A stretch of DNA of 64,000 nucleotides from Lycorma delicatula (Eukaryota > Arthropoda > Insecta > Hemiptera > Fulgoridae). Every line of letters begins with the position of its first letter. Position 1 is the stretch's first letter. The translations under genes and the position numbers were made by a program. The notes under the pieces were generated by a model. That model was not told where the DNA came from and searched no databases. It worked only from the letters and a program-made list of their open reading frames with translations. Positions 17,900 to 31,425 of this stretch are shown here, one piece after another. Location: contig NC_134457.1 of assembly GCF_047948215.1 (NCBI RefSeq), positions 15,536,626 to 15,600,625 on the forward strand, given 5' to 3'.

Positions 17900-20483
17900 G
17901 ACAGAATGCGTAAAAGAACGACAGTAATTAATATTGTGCAACATAGCTTCTCGCCCGAATGAAATTAAAAGAAAAAAGAATAATGATGTCATATAGAACG
18001 TGAGCGTAACTCTTTAAATTTTCCCTTCTCTGTTTAGCGATGAGGTTTGTCGATATAATCTTGTTTTCGTAAAGGAATCGAATGAGAGATGAAATAAGGA
18101 GAATCGCTGAGTAGCTGAAGGGAATAGAGCATGCGTATTAGAAGTGATAGGCTACTAAAGATCGTATTCAACTGAAAACGAATTAGATGTTTACTTAAGA
18201 GTCGAATAGAGTTGAAAAGAGAAGAATCGGAGATATTTAGTAGACATATATCAATTGTGTCGAACAGGAGTATGAAGAGAGATGAACCGCTAAAACATGG
18301 GTGAAGAAGCGAAAGAGAGCATGCGCATTAGAGTTCACAGCTCTGGTAGTGGGAAGAAAAGAATCACTGAATCGGACGAACGAAAATATGAAGAGAAAGA
18401 ATTATTATTAAAGTATATTAAAAAGTAAAAGTATACATACATGAAGTATATTAAATTATACTATTGATTATTAAAGTACATTTAAGTTTTTATTACTTTG
18501 TTAAGGATTTGTTACTTACTGCTTCGGTGATTACATATTTACTTAAAAGCTTATACTAACGTAAACTAAGAAAATCCGAAAAAGGTTGGCATCACTGTTC
18601 TATTACTATTGATTTACACTGTGTGACGTGTAACTTGTGCTGTTCGAAGTTATGTAGGTAGTGTTAAATATAATTTAGTATTAACGAAATAGTTACCGTT
18701 TTTCTTTTCGTGTATAGAATGGAAGTATATTAAGTATTTTAATATTGTTTTCGTTAGGATATAGGGAACGTTAACGAAGGAAATTGGTAAAATTTAAACG
18801 ACTTGCTTACATCATATTAAAAACCTTTCTTTCGTAGGATTTTTTAAATGAAATAAGTGCTGCTAAAATTAGTTAGGCGAAATAAGAAGCTACAATATTT
18901 TGAAAGCAAGTCGTTTAATATAAACTAAACCAAACGAACTTGTGCTGTTCAAGTAGGTTGACGTACATTGTGTAATACCAATTTTTACTTTCATCTTATC
19001 TTCTGAAAGTTAATGTTTTTAAGTTTTTGGATTAGTGCAATTTTATGTAATTATTTTAAAGAAATGACGGACTCATAAACTAGATTAATATAAAATAAAA
19101 TCCACTAAACAAAACTCGAAACATCTTTCAGAAGTTAACTAAAGTTGAAATCGCCGTTACAGACCCACCTATAAGCCTATCTTGTACAGCATTGAGTTCG
19201 TTATGTTTAATATTAACCGTTTATTGAATTGCTAATGGAAGAAACTTCTTATTGAAAATAGGCTTCATAATTCTATGAATTTTGCCTAGTGGTGTTAGTT
19301 AATGTTTAAATTGTTGGTGGGGTTTAATTTTTTCTTGAAGAATTAGACGTGTAAGAACTGTAAAGTTTGTGATTTTTAGAAAAATCTTTAAAAAAAATTA
19401 ATTCTGAGCAGTTACTAATTAAAATTTTTCATACACAAATACTTTGATTTCTACAAAAAACAAAGTAGTTCCCCACTTTAGGTGAGAGTAGGTTTAGAAA
19501 AACACAAGATTTAAATCTCAGAAAGCAGGTGACTGTGCAAGGTCAAAGTCGGTGCCATGTTTTTATTCTTTTCAATTGGCAATCAATTTTGTGAATTATG
19601 ACGACTTGTTCGCCAGCGAAAACGTATGGAGTTAGGTTAGCTGTAAGGTTAGAATTAGATTTAGTGTTAAGATTATAATTTTTTGGAGGAAGGAATAAAC
19701 CATAAACTACCCTAATTGTCGTCAGAGTTTGACTCGAGTCTGTTGTTAAAGTTTACTGATAGTGCTCTTTGTTAGATGATGGTCATAAATGTGACTAACA
19801 GCATGGAAGGTGTGGTGTAGTCTTTCTGCAATGTCTGTATTTTAGTTAAAACATAAATTTAACCAAGTATCCTACTAGTTAGTGTTATGTATTGAAGCTG
19901 ATTGAGTAATTGCTCAGAATTACCAAAAATCATCTTACCAGTGTGTACTTTCTTTTTACTAATAATATTCATCCAAATATTTTTTATTTATTTATTTTTA
20001 TTAAGTGTTACTTCGTAATTATGAAAAATATGAAGCCTGATCAAGATTTAAACCAGATTTTTCTGTATGAAATGGAAGATGCCATCACTTTGATGCATTG
20101 CTTGTGCTTAAAAGTAAATCCATATGAATGAGGATTGCTTGACCATTTTTTGTTTTATTTTAATGTTATTTCCATATATGTTGGCAGTCCAAATTAAGTT
20201 TTTTTTATTTTTATTCCAGCCCAGTTATGAGTAGCAGTCATTCTTATTGAGCACCTAATGTTGGACTTTGCAGACATAAATTTTAATATCTTTGGAGTAG
20301 ATTATTGCAAAACATTGTAACATGCAGCAATTTTTCAAAGTAACTACGAAAGTATTGTAAGAAATTCAGTTTAAATAGATTTTGATTTTAACATGTTGAG
20401 AGAAAGAAATTTTATCTGTTAACTATTTCTATTTTTATAACTATTATAATAAATGTAATTACTAATTCTTTTTTTTTCTGTAG
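17899..20483. other. Intergenic or intronic DNA without recognised genes
   Basis: AT-rich, no convincing coding frame. 18000-18400 is somewhat less AT-rich and holds two related blocks (GAGCATGCGTATTAG at about 18127 and GAGCATGCGCATTAG at about 18317, the second containing part of an NRF1-like GCATGCGC site) and several GAGAATCG/AGAATCG motifs. This could be a host promoter, but nothing more supports it. The ORF at 19910-20131 has no family and poor splice context and is not called. Confidence 0.4.
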
Positions 20484-20564
20484 CTTGCAGCAGAGTAGAA
20501 AAGACCTGTCCAGAACTTGTTTGTTTCTTGGCAGACTCCACTGAGTATCCACTGTTACAGAGTT
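20484..20564 (+). CDS. Candidate host-gene internal exon (81 nt)
   Basis: Polypyrimidine tract and acceptor (CTTTTTTTTTCTGTAG) at 20468-20483, donor AGTT|GTAAGT at 20565. The exon is open in one phase (two leading bases, 26 codons, one trailing base): CSRVEKTCPELVCFLADSTE then YPLLQS. Its length is divisible by three. The Leu-rich, helix-like content suggests part of a helical-repeat protein, but the gene is not recognised and no partner exon in a matching phase was found nearby. Confidence 0.35.
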
Positions 20565-21250
20565 GTAAGTGTGTGACTTATTCCTTGAAAACCGCGTCTC
20601 ATCAACTACAATTCTATTGATTCAGTCTCTTTCCTAGTTTCCCCTCTGCTTGAGTGAAAGTAATAAACACTTACTATAGATAATTATTCCAATCTATGAT
20701 TGCTATTTCAAGCTTGCCATTTCATATGCCCATGAATAAATGAAGTGAACCAATTATTCAAGAAGCTTGTACTGCTTAATCAGTTACCAATATGCATGCT
20801 ATCAACATTATATGGTATGCCCACTTATTGCAGCATCATACAATGCCTTCATTTTTATACAGAATCATGTGATTATCTCCAGTTTTTTCTTTTTAAAGAA
20901 AAACACAACTGTGTGGGTTGTGGGTTTTTCAATACATGGCAAATTCCAATTATTAATTTAATTGTTACACAGTAGTGATATGAAGTACTGAAGATTGTAG
21001 TGTTACTACGTAATAGAAAAAGAATAAATATGTTTTCTTTAGTTGCTGGTAGTTGCAACAATCTTTGTGGGGAAAATTTAAGCATATTTTCCTTGTTATG
21101 TATTCTTTTAAAGATAGTTACCAAATATAAGAAACTGTAATTTCATCTACAATTTTTAGTGAAGGAATAAGCTAAAACAAAATTGAATTATTCAAAACAA
21201 ACTAATATTAAATTTCATGTAATATAAATTAGAGTAATTCATAGCTAGGA
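20565..21250. other. Non-coding, nothing recognised
   Basis: AT-rich sequence downstream of the candidate exon. Short ORFs overlap in several frames with no family resemblance. Confidence 0.4.
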
Positions 21251-21254
21251 GTTA

Positions 21255-24200
21255 TGAGTAATATCATCATCATCTACTTCAAGCCTTACGCCTTTCGACC
21301 TGTTGCAAACTTAGTCAATTTTCTTCCAATCTCTTCGTGGGTCATCTAATATTCCTGTATCTCACCGATCTGTATTGCATTATTTTCTTGGGAAAATTAT
21401 AATTATTCATTCGATCCATATGTTATTTCCAATTATTTCTATATTAAGTAATTTTGTCGTTCAAGTTGAAAGTATTCAGCTGTTGTCGCACTTCGTCATT
21501 TCATACTCTATCCCTTCAGGTAATTCCTATAACAGATCTAAGAAAATGCTTTTCAGCAGCCTGTAATCTGCTTTTATCAACTGATGTCAAAACCCATTTT
21601 TCACTACAATAAATCTACTGGATCAGCTATGCTTTTACAAAGTTTCATCATTCTATTATTTTTCACCCTGCCACTCAATGTTCTAATAGTATTACACATT
21701 TTATTAAACTTTTCTATCTTATTTTTTTTACATGTTTCCATAAAAGGTGATATACTGCAACCCAGAAATTTAAATTCGTTCACTTGGTCAATGATTTTTT
21801 TCTTCCATTACTAATTTACATTGCAGTGGATTTAATTCAGAAAAGGCTATGGAAACCGTTTTACCCAACGAGATATTAAAATTATATTCTTTGACTATCT
21901 TATTCAATTCAAACAAAAGCACATTGTAGATAATCTTCTCTGTTGGATGTAATAACTTGTCAGCAAACAAAAGGGTCATTACAAAATTATTCTGATAAAC
22001 ATTATTGTCAAATTTTTAAAATTCTTAATCTACTTTTCCATTCTCTAATGGCATCATCTAAATAACTATCAATAATTCCACACCCTTGTCTTACACCCAT
22101 GTTCACCTTCCTATATTCAACCTTTCCATTTTGCAATTTAACCACTACTCTTGTGTCTCTGTGTAAAGTTTTCAATATCTCAATAATTTGTAAAGGAATT
22201 CCGGTACTTACGTATTAACGCCACTGCAGCTTTATTTAAAAACAAAGTAGTCAATTGGATTTTGGTGGAAAATGGGTCGAAACAGATTCAAAACAGAATA
22301 TAAATGGTTATTTATATTTATTTATTTTATAAATATAATTTAACCAAACTTAACCTACGCTCGCTTCGCTTGCTGATTCAATAATTATTGCAGTTTGATT
22401 ATTTAAATAATAACTAATTGTAATTACTGAATTTATTAAATAAATACTCTAAAAATTACGGTGTTAATTAGTCAAGGTTAGCGAGCGTAGGTTAAGTTTG
22501 GTTAAATTATATTTATAAAATTAATATTTTTTTATTTATGTTAAACTCTATATCGGCCCATTTTCCACCGAAATCCGATTGACTACTTTGTTTTTAAATA
22601 AAGCTGTAGCTGTGGTGGCTTTAATACGTAAGTATTGGAATTCCCCTCTTTCTGCCATTATATTCCATAAAAATTAATTTTTAAAAAAATAAATTTTTAA
22701 TTAAAAATTAGTTTACCTCAATATTCTTTCGAAGGCCCTTTCATAATCTATATAAGTACTCCAGTTAAATTTTCTTCTCTTCTCAGTAATCTGTTTTAAT
22801 ACAATGATATCTGTGCATGAATGTCCCTTCTGGAAACCAGTTTGCTCTTCCAGCAGCACAGTCTCTACAGTGGGTCTAATTTGAGTAATCAAAATCTGGG
22901 AAAATAACTTATAACCTGAATTCAACAAATTTATTCCTCTATAATTACTAAGATCTTCCCTATTACTTCTCTTAATAAGTACCACCAATGCTTCCCTTCC
23001 TCTGGTATTCTTCTCTGCTTCCAGCATAAGTCAAAGAAACTTGCTAACCAGACATGCAATTCAAGTGGTGCATATTTAAACAATTCCATTTCCATGTTCA
23101 AGTTGTCCGCCCCTGGCACTTTCTTATTATGACTACAAGCAAGAGCTGTTTACAATTCCTTAAGGTCTGTATTGTCTATGCCAGGTATGAGTAACCACAG
23201 ATCATAAATTGGATGAACCTCTATGTCCGTTGACCAATATTGCTAACAGTATTCTAACCATTTCTCAACATCAGAGTGGATTCCTACCGAATCTCATACA
23301 TCTGTATTGAGATGTTTCATAATCTTATAAGCCTTACTCTTTCTACCATGAAGATCATGTTCTATGCTGGCAACATACCCATTGCAAGATTCCATTTAGC
23401 TTTCCTCACTAATGTTTTCATCTTCTTTGCTTGAGTTTGATATTGCTCTTTATCGATTGCTGATTGTGTTGAAAGCCACTTTAGGTACAATTATTTTTTC
23501 ATATTAATTTCTCTTTCAAAATCATCATTCCAGATGTTATAACCTTCTCTTTTTCAAAGACTTATTCCTCATACCTAAAGCTTCATATGCCGATCTTTCA
23601 ATTACTATTTTAATATTCATCTATTCTTTTTCTACATCATTGACATCCAAACATATGTTATCCATCAGATGGGCCGTACATGCTTTTGGTACAAAGATCT
23701 TATAGAGAGATCTGTCAGAAGGTGTTTCTTCCATTTCTGTGTCCTAGATTTTGCATTTTCCGGGTTAGCCTTAAACATTAGATCAGGATCATAGCCGATA
23801 TCTGATCTTCTAAAGACTAACATCATGAAACAACTTTGACAGTCTTTCATTAGCCAAGAAAAAATCAATAAGTGACCTATATTCTCTACTAGTCAAAATA
23901 TATTTCTGAACTTCTTTGTGTTTAAAAAATGTGTTTTCAATACGTAGTTTGTTAAAACTTGCAAAATCTCGCAGTCTCTTTCCATTTCTATTTAATTACG
24001 TTTCACCATGTGGATACACAATATCACTAATAGGTTGGTTCCTTACTATTGCATTTAGATCACCTCCTATCAACAAGCAATCATTCTTATTCAATGTATC
24101 ATATCACTTGCTGCAATTCCCTATAGAATTCTTTCGAAACATCTTCCTGGCCTTCCTCTGGACCATAAACCACTACCACCGATAGATATCCCCAATCAAT

Positions 24201-24480
24201 CTTGAACCTACAACTCATGATCCTTTCATTATGCCAAGTGTACGATTTAAGTCTTCTGCACCAGTGATATTTCACTAAAACTCCCGCTATGGCTGTTCTC
24301 TCTTTTGGAACTTTACTATAGATAAGACTGTATGATCCATACTTCTGCGAAGCTTCTTCATATCTTATATCATCACTACACCAATCTTATATGCAGTTAT
24401 CTCTCTCACCAGTTCTTCCTGTTTTAAAAATAATCCCTTACAATTTCAGCTTGCCACCCTAACATATTTTGATATTCCAA
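21255..24480 (-). mobile_element. RTE-like LINE remnant, heavily decayed
   Basis: On the minus strand: an endonuclease-like region (about 23900-24480), then RT motifs NYRGINLLNSGYKLFS and EEQTGFQKGHSCTD (22713-23027), YIDYERAFERI, and LLFADKLL (FADD box with D to K, 21788-21979). The ATCATCATCATC run at about 21262-21274 resembles the short microsatellite tails of RTE elements. Many stops and frameshifts. The element is interrupted by the MITE at 22195-22645. RTE assignment is by motif memory only. Confidence 0.6.
22195..22646. mobile_element. MITE with about 85-bp terminal inverted repeats
   Basis: Ends GGAATTCC.GTACTTACGTATTAA match in inverted orientation; pairing continues through GCAGCTTTATTTAAAAACAAAGTAGTCAAT.GGATTT.GGTGGAAAATGGG (22196-22285 with 22550-22645). 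A second inner inverted pair (TTTAACCAAACTTAACCTACGCTCGC, about 22338 and 22505) forms a longer stem. It carries no ORF and is inserted in the RTE-like remnant. Confidence 0.75.
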
Positions 24481-24900
24481 ATCTTTTTTCTTTAGTAATT
24501 TTCCAATTTTTAATAACTAAATCTCCAGTTCAATTTTTTACTTTAAGTTTGCCAACAGTTAGTCTTCCTTGGCTGCATTACAAGCACTGCGCAGGGAAAG
24601 CTTGAAGGTAGGGCTGCTACCTTCCTGCTTTCAAGCTTGCAGGGTTATTATTATTAGTAATATATATATTCCAAAAGCATAAACAAAATTCAGCACAATC
24701 CACAAATGTACAAAATCAATAATTATTTTTTCTTTTCTATATATTAAAAGCGCTTCAAGGTTGATTAAAATTAAAAATTAATTACACATTAAAACATTAA
24801 TAAACCACTAAACATAATATTATTACATATATGAAATAATATATGCAGTCAAATAATTAATTAAAAATCTAAAAACTGTAAAAAACATAAAAAATTTTTA
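24481..24900. other. Spacer with an imperfect hairpin
   Basis: AAGCTTGAAGGTAG (24598-24611) pairs with CTACCTTCC..TTTCAAGCTT (24617-24638), with an 8-nt insert in one arm. The remainder is AT-rich with no gene seen. Confidence 0.35.
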
Positions 24901-26068
24901 ACATGTTTGTTGCCAGTCACAAAATACATCACTGTACTAACACAATATAAAGTTTACCTAATATTAACAAAAGTGCACTATTTAAGCTACTTTTTGATAA
25001 GCGTTTCATTATCAAACTGTGTCTGGAGATTGATTAAGCTGAATCAATCTGCTTATTCAATTTTAGAAAAATATCATATATATGATATTTTTCTAAAATG
25101 TCCAATTTTTTATTGTTATCATTTTCTTTTGTGACTTCAATTGTTTCCAAATTAGTTTCTACATCAGTAATGGTCGGCAACATTAGAAAAACCCAATTTT
25201 TTGTTTATGTAATATTTAAAATGTTCTGCAAATATTACTTTAAATGATCTATTAGTTTTCCCAATACAAACATCATCACAATCATTACATTTTATTTTAT
25301 AAATGCCATGAAAACTATTAAAATCATTATAATTATGGTGTTTTAAATGTCTTATTACATGATTGGGCTTGTATGCTGGTTTATATCTTTCATCATTATA
25401 AACACTAATTAAATTTTCAAATAATTTTTTATTAGATATTAGCAATGCTGTGTGTTTTATTTATAGGTTTCAATATTGCTGCGTTTTTAGATTTTAAATC
25501 TTGTGTTATTACAGAGATTATCAATTAACGATACTTTATATCAATTTTTTACTGCAGTACTTTTTTTAATATTTATTTTTGCATCCAATTTTTCCCTGTT
25601 GTTCAGTGTGTTGTAATCTATTCAACTTGTTTGTAAATATATTAATTTTGTGTGATCACGGACGATTGAATTTTCTATTAATAGTTATTTTACTTGCTGT
25701 AGACTTTCTATATACTGACGTTATAATATGATTCTTTTTGTTGATTTCAATGTTAAGATCTAAAAAACTTATTTTTCTGCACTTAACTGTTTCAAATATA
25801 AATTTTAAATTGTCATGATAGGAGTTGAATTTTTTTATATTATAAAATGTTCATTATTTATAACAGGTACAAAGAGATGTAAAATGTCATCAACATATCA
25901 AACCCATAATACAATTTTATGTTTATGAGATACCATAAACTATTTTATTTTTGAATTCCTGCAAATAAATTTCAGACATAACAGCTGATAAAGGAAAACC
26001 CCATCAGTAAAGTATTCCTAAATGGGGTGTGAACCCCACCGATGAATAAATTTTGTTTTTAATTAAAA
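24900..26068 (-). mobile_element. Penelope-like element, 3' part (RT end plus GIY-YIG endonuclease)
   Basis: Minus strand. From about 26040 down: frameshifted RT segment with FPLSAVMSEIYLQEF, matching the Penelope G.PLS...EI..Q motif. At 25164-25445 a GIY-YIG domain: FHGIYKIKCNDCDDVCIGKT, with the second motif CIG in place of YIG, plus the R and EH of the domain (FAEHFKYY). GIY-YIG next to this RT is diagnostic of Penelope-like elements. The upstream RT half is at 33240-34000, on the far side of the mitochondrial insertion. Confidence 0.75.
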
Positions 26069-26965
26069 TACATTTATCAAAAATAATATACAATAGTAAT
26101 TATCAGAGTAAGTAGTATTTATCAGAGCTTTATCATCAAACAGAACAATATTTACATGAATATCTATAGAAGTAAACCTAATTTCATTTATACCTTTAAT
26201 AAAGAAGAGAAATAAAATAAATAAACAATCAATAAAATACCTTATCATCCAAAGAGTGTCATCATCAATAATAATAATATCCCTAATTAATATAATCATT
26301 AATTACTTTGTTAATGAAAGAATTTTAATAATGACAGAAATTTTAATAAAATTAGGAATAATACCTTTTCATCTACGATTACCGAGAATAACACCAATAA
26401 TAAGATATGTGCATCATAGTAATAACTACAAAAAATCGTTCCAATAGTTATCTCAACACAGTTAACTAGAAAAATTAATAATTCCAATAATGCTATCCAT
26501 AATTATAAGATGTCACAGGAATAAAACAACTCTTAAAGAAATGATAGCATATACATCAATTATAAAATCACCAATAATAATTTTATTCTTGCTAATTTCA
26601 AAACAATTCATTTTATTTTTTATATACTCAGCAATCAACATTTTAATACACTAAAAAAATAACATTAACTTTATCAACCAATTGCATACAGTCAAACTTA
26701 ACTAAATTACCATTTATAATTTCAGCAATATCAATAAGGAGAATACCCCCCAATAATAGGATTCTTAATAAAATGAATAATCTTAAAATCAACAATAACA
26801 ATACCAATAATAATATAATCAATCTTATCAACATTCCTATATCTAAACATAATGTTTCCAACAATAACAAAATCAATTAAATAAAAAATAAAAAAAAGAA
26901 TCAGTAACACCAATTGTTACAAACTAATAGGAATTCCAATAATAATAGTATCAAAAATAAACTAA
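26069..26965 (+). pseudogene. nad2: nad2 (numt copy)
   Basis: NADH dehydrogenase subunit 2. Recognised by EVNLISF.PL and E.LIKLGI.PFHLRLP...TP near 26165-26400. AT-rich, with frameshifts toward the 3' end. Followed by trnW. Confidence 0.7.
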
Positions 26966-26976
26966 TCCATAAAAAG

Positions 26977-27155
26977 GATTTAAGTTAAAAAACTAATAAC
27001 CTTCAAAGTTAAAATTGCTATTATAAGTAAGCCTTAGCAAAACAAATACACTCCTATACTTGCAATTCAGAATCATAATTGAATATAAGACAAATTAATA
27101 ATGAGAAGTTCTTAACCTTTAATAAATTTACAGTTATCACCTAAATCAGCCATCC
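26977..27155. pseudogene. trnW, trnC and trnY remnants (numt)
   Basis: trnW on the plus strand has the CCTTCAAAG anticodon loop (TCA). The plus-strand string TTTACAG..ATC.CCTAAA.TCAGCC near 27130 is the complement of trnY (GTA). trnC lies between them but its fold was not checked. Confidence 0.6.
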
Positions 27156-27157
27156 CA

Positions 27158-28712
<1,555 letters not shown>

Positions 28713-28764
28713 GAGTGCCAGAAAATTGCCATGAACTTAAAATTCATAAAAAAGTTATTTTAAA
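28713..28764 (+). pseudogene. trnL2 (numt copy)
   Basis: tRNA-Leu(UUR) remnant with GAACTTAAAATTC anticodon arm (TAA) directly after cox1, as in the insect ancestral order. Confidence 0.6.
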
Positions 28765-28917
28765 ATGTCCTTACAAATAGCCTCATGAATAAAATTTAAT
28801 AGAATTATCAGAGCAAGACCAATTATAGAATAATTACTAAAATTCCATAACCACACAATAGTAATTTTATTATCAGTTACAACAATAGTAACAATTATAA
28901 TAACAATAATAAGAAAG
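28765..28917 (+). pseudogene. cox2: cox2, only the first 50 codons (numt copy)
   Basis: N-terminus of cytochrome oxidase subunit II (ASWMKFN...ME..LKFHNHTIVILL, read with TGA=W). The coding sequence stops at about 28917 and runs straight into the middle of trnK, so about 500 bases of cox2 and the 5' part of trnK are missing. Confidence 0.75.
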
Positions 28918-29030
28918 TGATGGTCCCTTAAACCAAAATAATAGTAATTATCGAATACTCTTAATGAAAGAAGCTAGTTTACAAATAACAATTTAGTTGT
29001 CAAATTAAAATACATTAAAATGTGTATCTT
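28918..29030 (+). pseudogene. trnK 3' part and trnD (numt)
   Basis: GGTCCCTTAAACC is the trnK anticodon arm (CTT); trnD follows with TAGTTGTCAAATT (GTC). Confidence 0.6.
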
Positions 29031-29735
29031 GATACCACAAAAATCACAAAATTATATGAAACTTAATTACAATCGTAAGTATAACAAACTTATTTTTTAT
29101 AAAACTGATGACAAGACTATTCTCAACTTTTGACCTAACGACAAAATTAATACAAGGAAATTGAATTATTATAACAACAATAATCATTATATCCCAAATG
29201 ATTTTAATTAAAAAAATCTCTACTAAATATAATTATAAAAATAATAGAAAAGAAATTAATAAACGAATTTAAATCAATAAACCATCGCAAAGAAATTTTA
29301 ATTGTAACTATCAATATTCATATGCATCATAACAAGAAATACAATAGGATTACTACCACATGTATTTACATCAACAAGACATTTATCAGTTTCACTCTCA
29401 ATTGCATTACAAAGATGATTAATGATTACAACATACGGATGAATAAAATTCACAAATGAAATATTTAAACATTTTTTGCTTAGGGGAACATCAATAATAA
29501 TTATAATCGAAATAACAGAAAAAATTATTCGACCAATCTCTCTTTCAGTACGACTGACCATAAATATAATTGCGCAGGACATTTATTAATAATACTACTA
29601 GGAAATGCATCAACAAAAAATTTAATAACTTTCTCCAAATTATACTTAAAACATTTGAATTATCAATTTCAATAATTCAAACATACGTATTTGCAACACT
29701 AGTAACCTTATACTCTAGAGAAATCTCTTGTGAAA
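29031..29735 (+). pseudogene. atp6: atp8 remnant and atp6 (numt)
   Basis: Only about 75 bases remain for atp8, roughly half the usual length. atp6 begins near 29105 (SLFSTFDP) and continues through LLPHVFT.TSHLS and QTYVFATLVTLY; frameshifted around 29270-29290 and 29560-29600. Confidence 0.7.
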
Positions 29736-30520
29736 CAATATCATTCATTCCATATAGTTTTCAAAAGACCATGACCCATAATACTATCAGTAAATGTAAT
29801 AACGATATTAACAGTAACAGTTAAATGAATTCAAACAAACTAATATGATTTAATTATTATAGGAACTTTAATATCATTAATTTGAATAACTGTATGATGA
29901 CGAGACATTATACAAGAATACATTTCAAGGAAATCATACAATTAAGGTAAAATCACTAATAAAAATAGGAATCATCATATTTATTTCCTAAGTCATATTC
30001 TTTTTTTCATTTTTTTTTAAATATTTTTTCAATCAAGATTAGCTCCATCAATTGAAATTTGTATTAACTGACCCCAAAATCAATTAAACCATTTAACCCA
30101 ATAGAAGTATCTTTACTAAACACGATTATTTTGATCTCAGCAGTAACAGTTCCTGAGCGCACCACAGAATTCTATTAAACTATCAACATCAAATAAATCA
30201 ATACTATTAACAATCAGACTAGGAGTTTACTTTACAAGTCTACAAAAATGAAAATACTGTCAATCCCAATTTACTATCGCAGACTCAATTTATAGATCAT
30301 CATTTTTATTAAAAACAGGATTTCATGGAATTCACGTAATTGTAGGAACAACATTTCTAATAGTATCAACAATACAATGTATTTTTATACATCATCACTT
30401 TTACACTTCTCTAAAAATCATCACTTTGGATTAGAAGAGCTATTTGATATTGACATTTTGTAGACGTAGTATGATTATTCCTTTATCTAATAATCTATTG
30501 ATTATTACTAATGATTTTTA
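29736..30520 (+). pseudogene. cox3: cox3 (numt copy)
   Basis: Cytochrome oxidase subunit III. PWPITGSVNV-like segment near 29770 in shifted frames, WWRD near 29900, [13 protein letters not shown] at about 30310-30350, and the HHFGLE.A.WYWHFVDVVW block at about 30425-30470. Multiple frameshifts. Confidence 0.75.
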
Positions 30521-30655
30521 ATTTCGGTAATTTATTGATTATTAGATAATTAAATAATTCATAGGAAAATTAATTATTTAAAATAAATAATCCTTTTATT
30601 ACAAAAAAATATAATTGGCCTCCAACCAAGAGATTAATTAAATTAAAAAGATAAT
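30521..30655 (+). pseudogene. trnG (numt copy) and flank
   Basis: TTGGCCTCCAACCAA anticodon arm (TCC) near 30615-30630. The upstream bases include a short inverted repeat (GATTATTAGATAATT) not expected in cox3. Confidence 0.55.
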
Positions 30656-30992
30656 TAAAAGTACATTAACATTAATAACACTGATAACGATTACAGCAAT
30701 AGTAATAATACTCACAACAATATCAATAAAAACTAAAATAAGACGAAAAAAGAATTCACCATTCGAATGTGTATTTTCCAAAATATCTTCATCACTTAAA
30801 TCATTTTCCACCCACTTCTTAATTGCAACACTTCTTAATCTTCAATATTGAAATTCAATGATTATACCAATATTTTGAACAAAATTAAGAAACGTTAACG
30901 AATGGTTAGCATCATCAATAATAACAATCTTAATTCTAATTACAGGACTAATTCATGAATGAAAAACAGGAATATTAGAATGAAGAAAATAA
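30656..30992 (+). pseudogene. nad3: nad3 (numt copy)
   Basis: NADH dehydrogenase subunit 3; the diagnostic EKNSPFEC segment (30745-30770) and FNIEI / LIHEW near the end are visible in broken frames. Confidence 0.75.
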
Positions 30993-31425
30993 ATTAAACT
31001 AAAGGAGAATAGTTAAAATAACATTTACTTTGCAAATAAAAAGTATTGAAGTATCAATTTCTCTTAAAAGAGTAGTAATTATACATTTAATTTCGACTTA
31101 ATATTAAGGATAACCCTCATACTCAAAAAATTAACTGAAGCTAAAGTAGAAGCTATTTTCACTGTAAATGAAAAAAAATTATAAAATCCACTTAAAAGAA
31201 TAAATAAAAAGGAGCCACTAACTACCTTTAAAATGAAAATCGCTTTATTCTTATACATTTATGTAGTAAAAAAAAAAAAACAATACATTTTCAATGCATA
31301 AGTAAAATAAAATTTATAAATGTCTAGAGAAAAAAATAATCATATTAATATTTTCAATGTAAGCTTTAAAACTTAAGCTACCTAAACAAAAAGAAAATAT
31401 ATATATGTATATATATATCATAAAA
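30993..31425. pseudogene. tRNA cluster A-R-N-S-E-F (numt)
   Basis: trnA (TTTGCAA), trnR (TTTCGACTTA) and trnE (TTTTCAAT) anticodon loops are clear. trnN has a changed anticodon (CACTGTAAATG where GTT is expected). trnS and trnF are too decayed to verify. Confidence 0.55.

Noticed and set aside
17795..17992. Minus-strand Phe-rich ORF
   Set aside because: Product of reading the LINE poly(A) in reverse.
19910..20131. 73-aa ORF and possible exon before the 20484 exon
   Set aside because: Splice phase does not fit the next exon and the peptide shows no family pattern.
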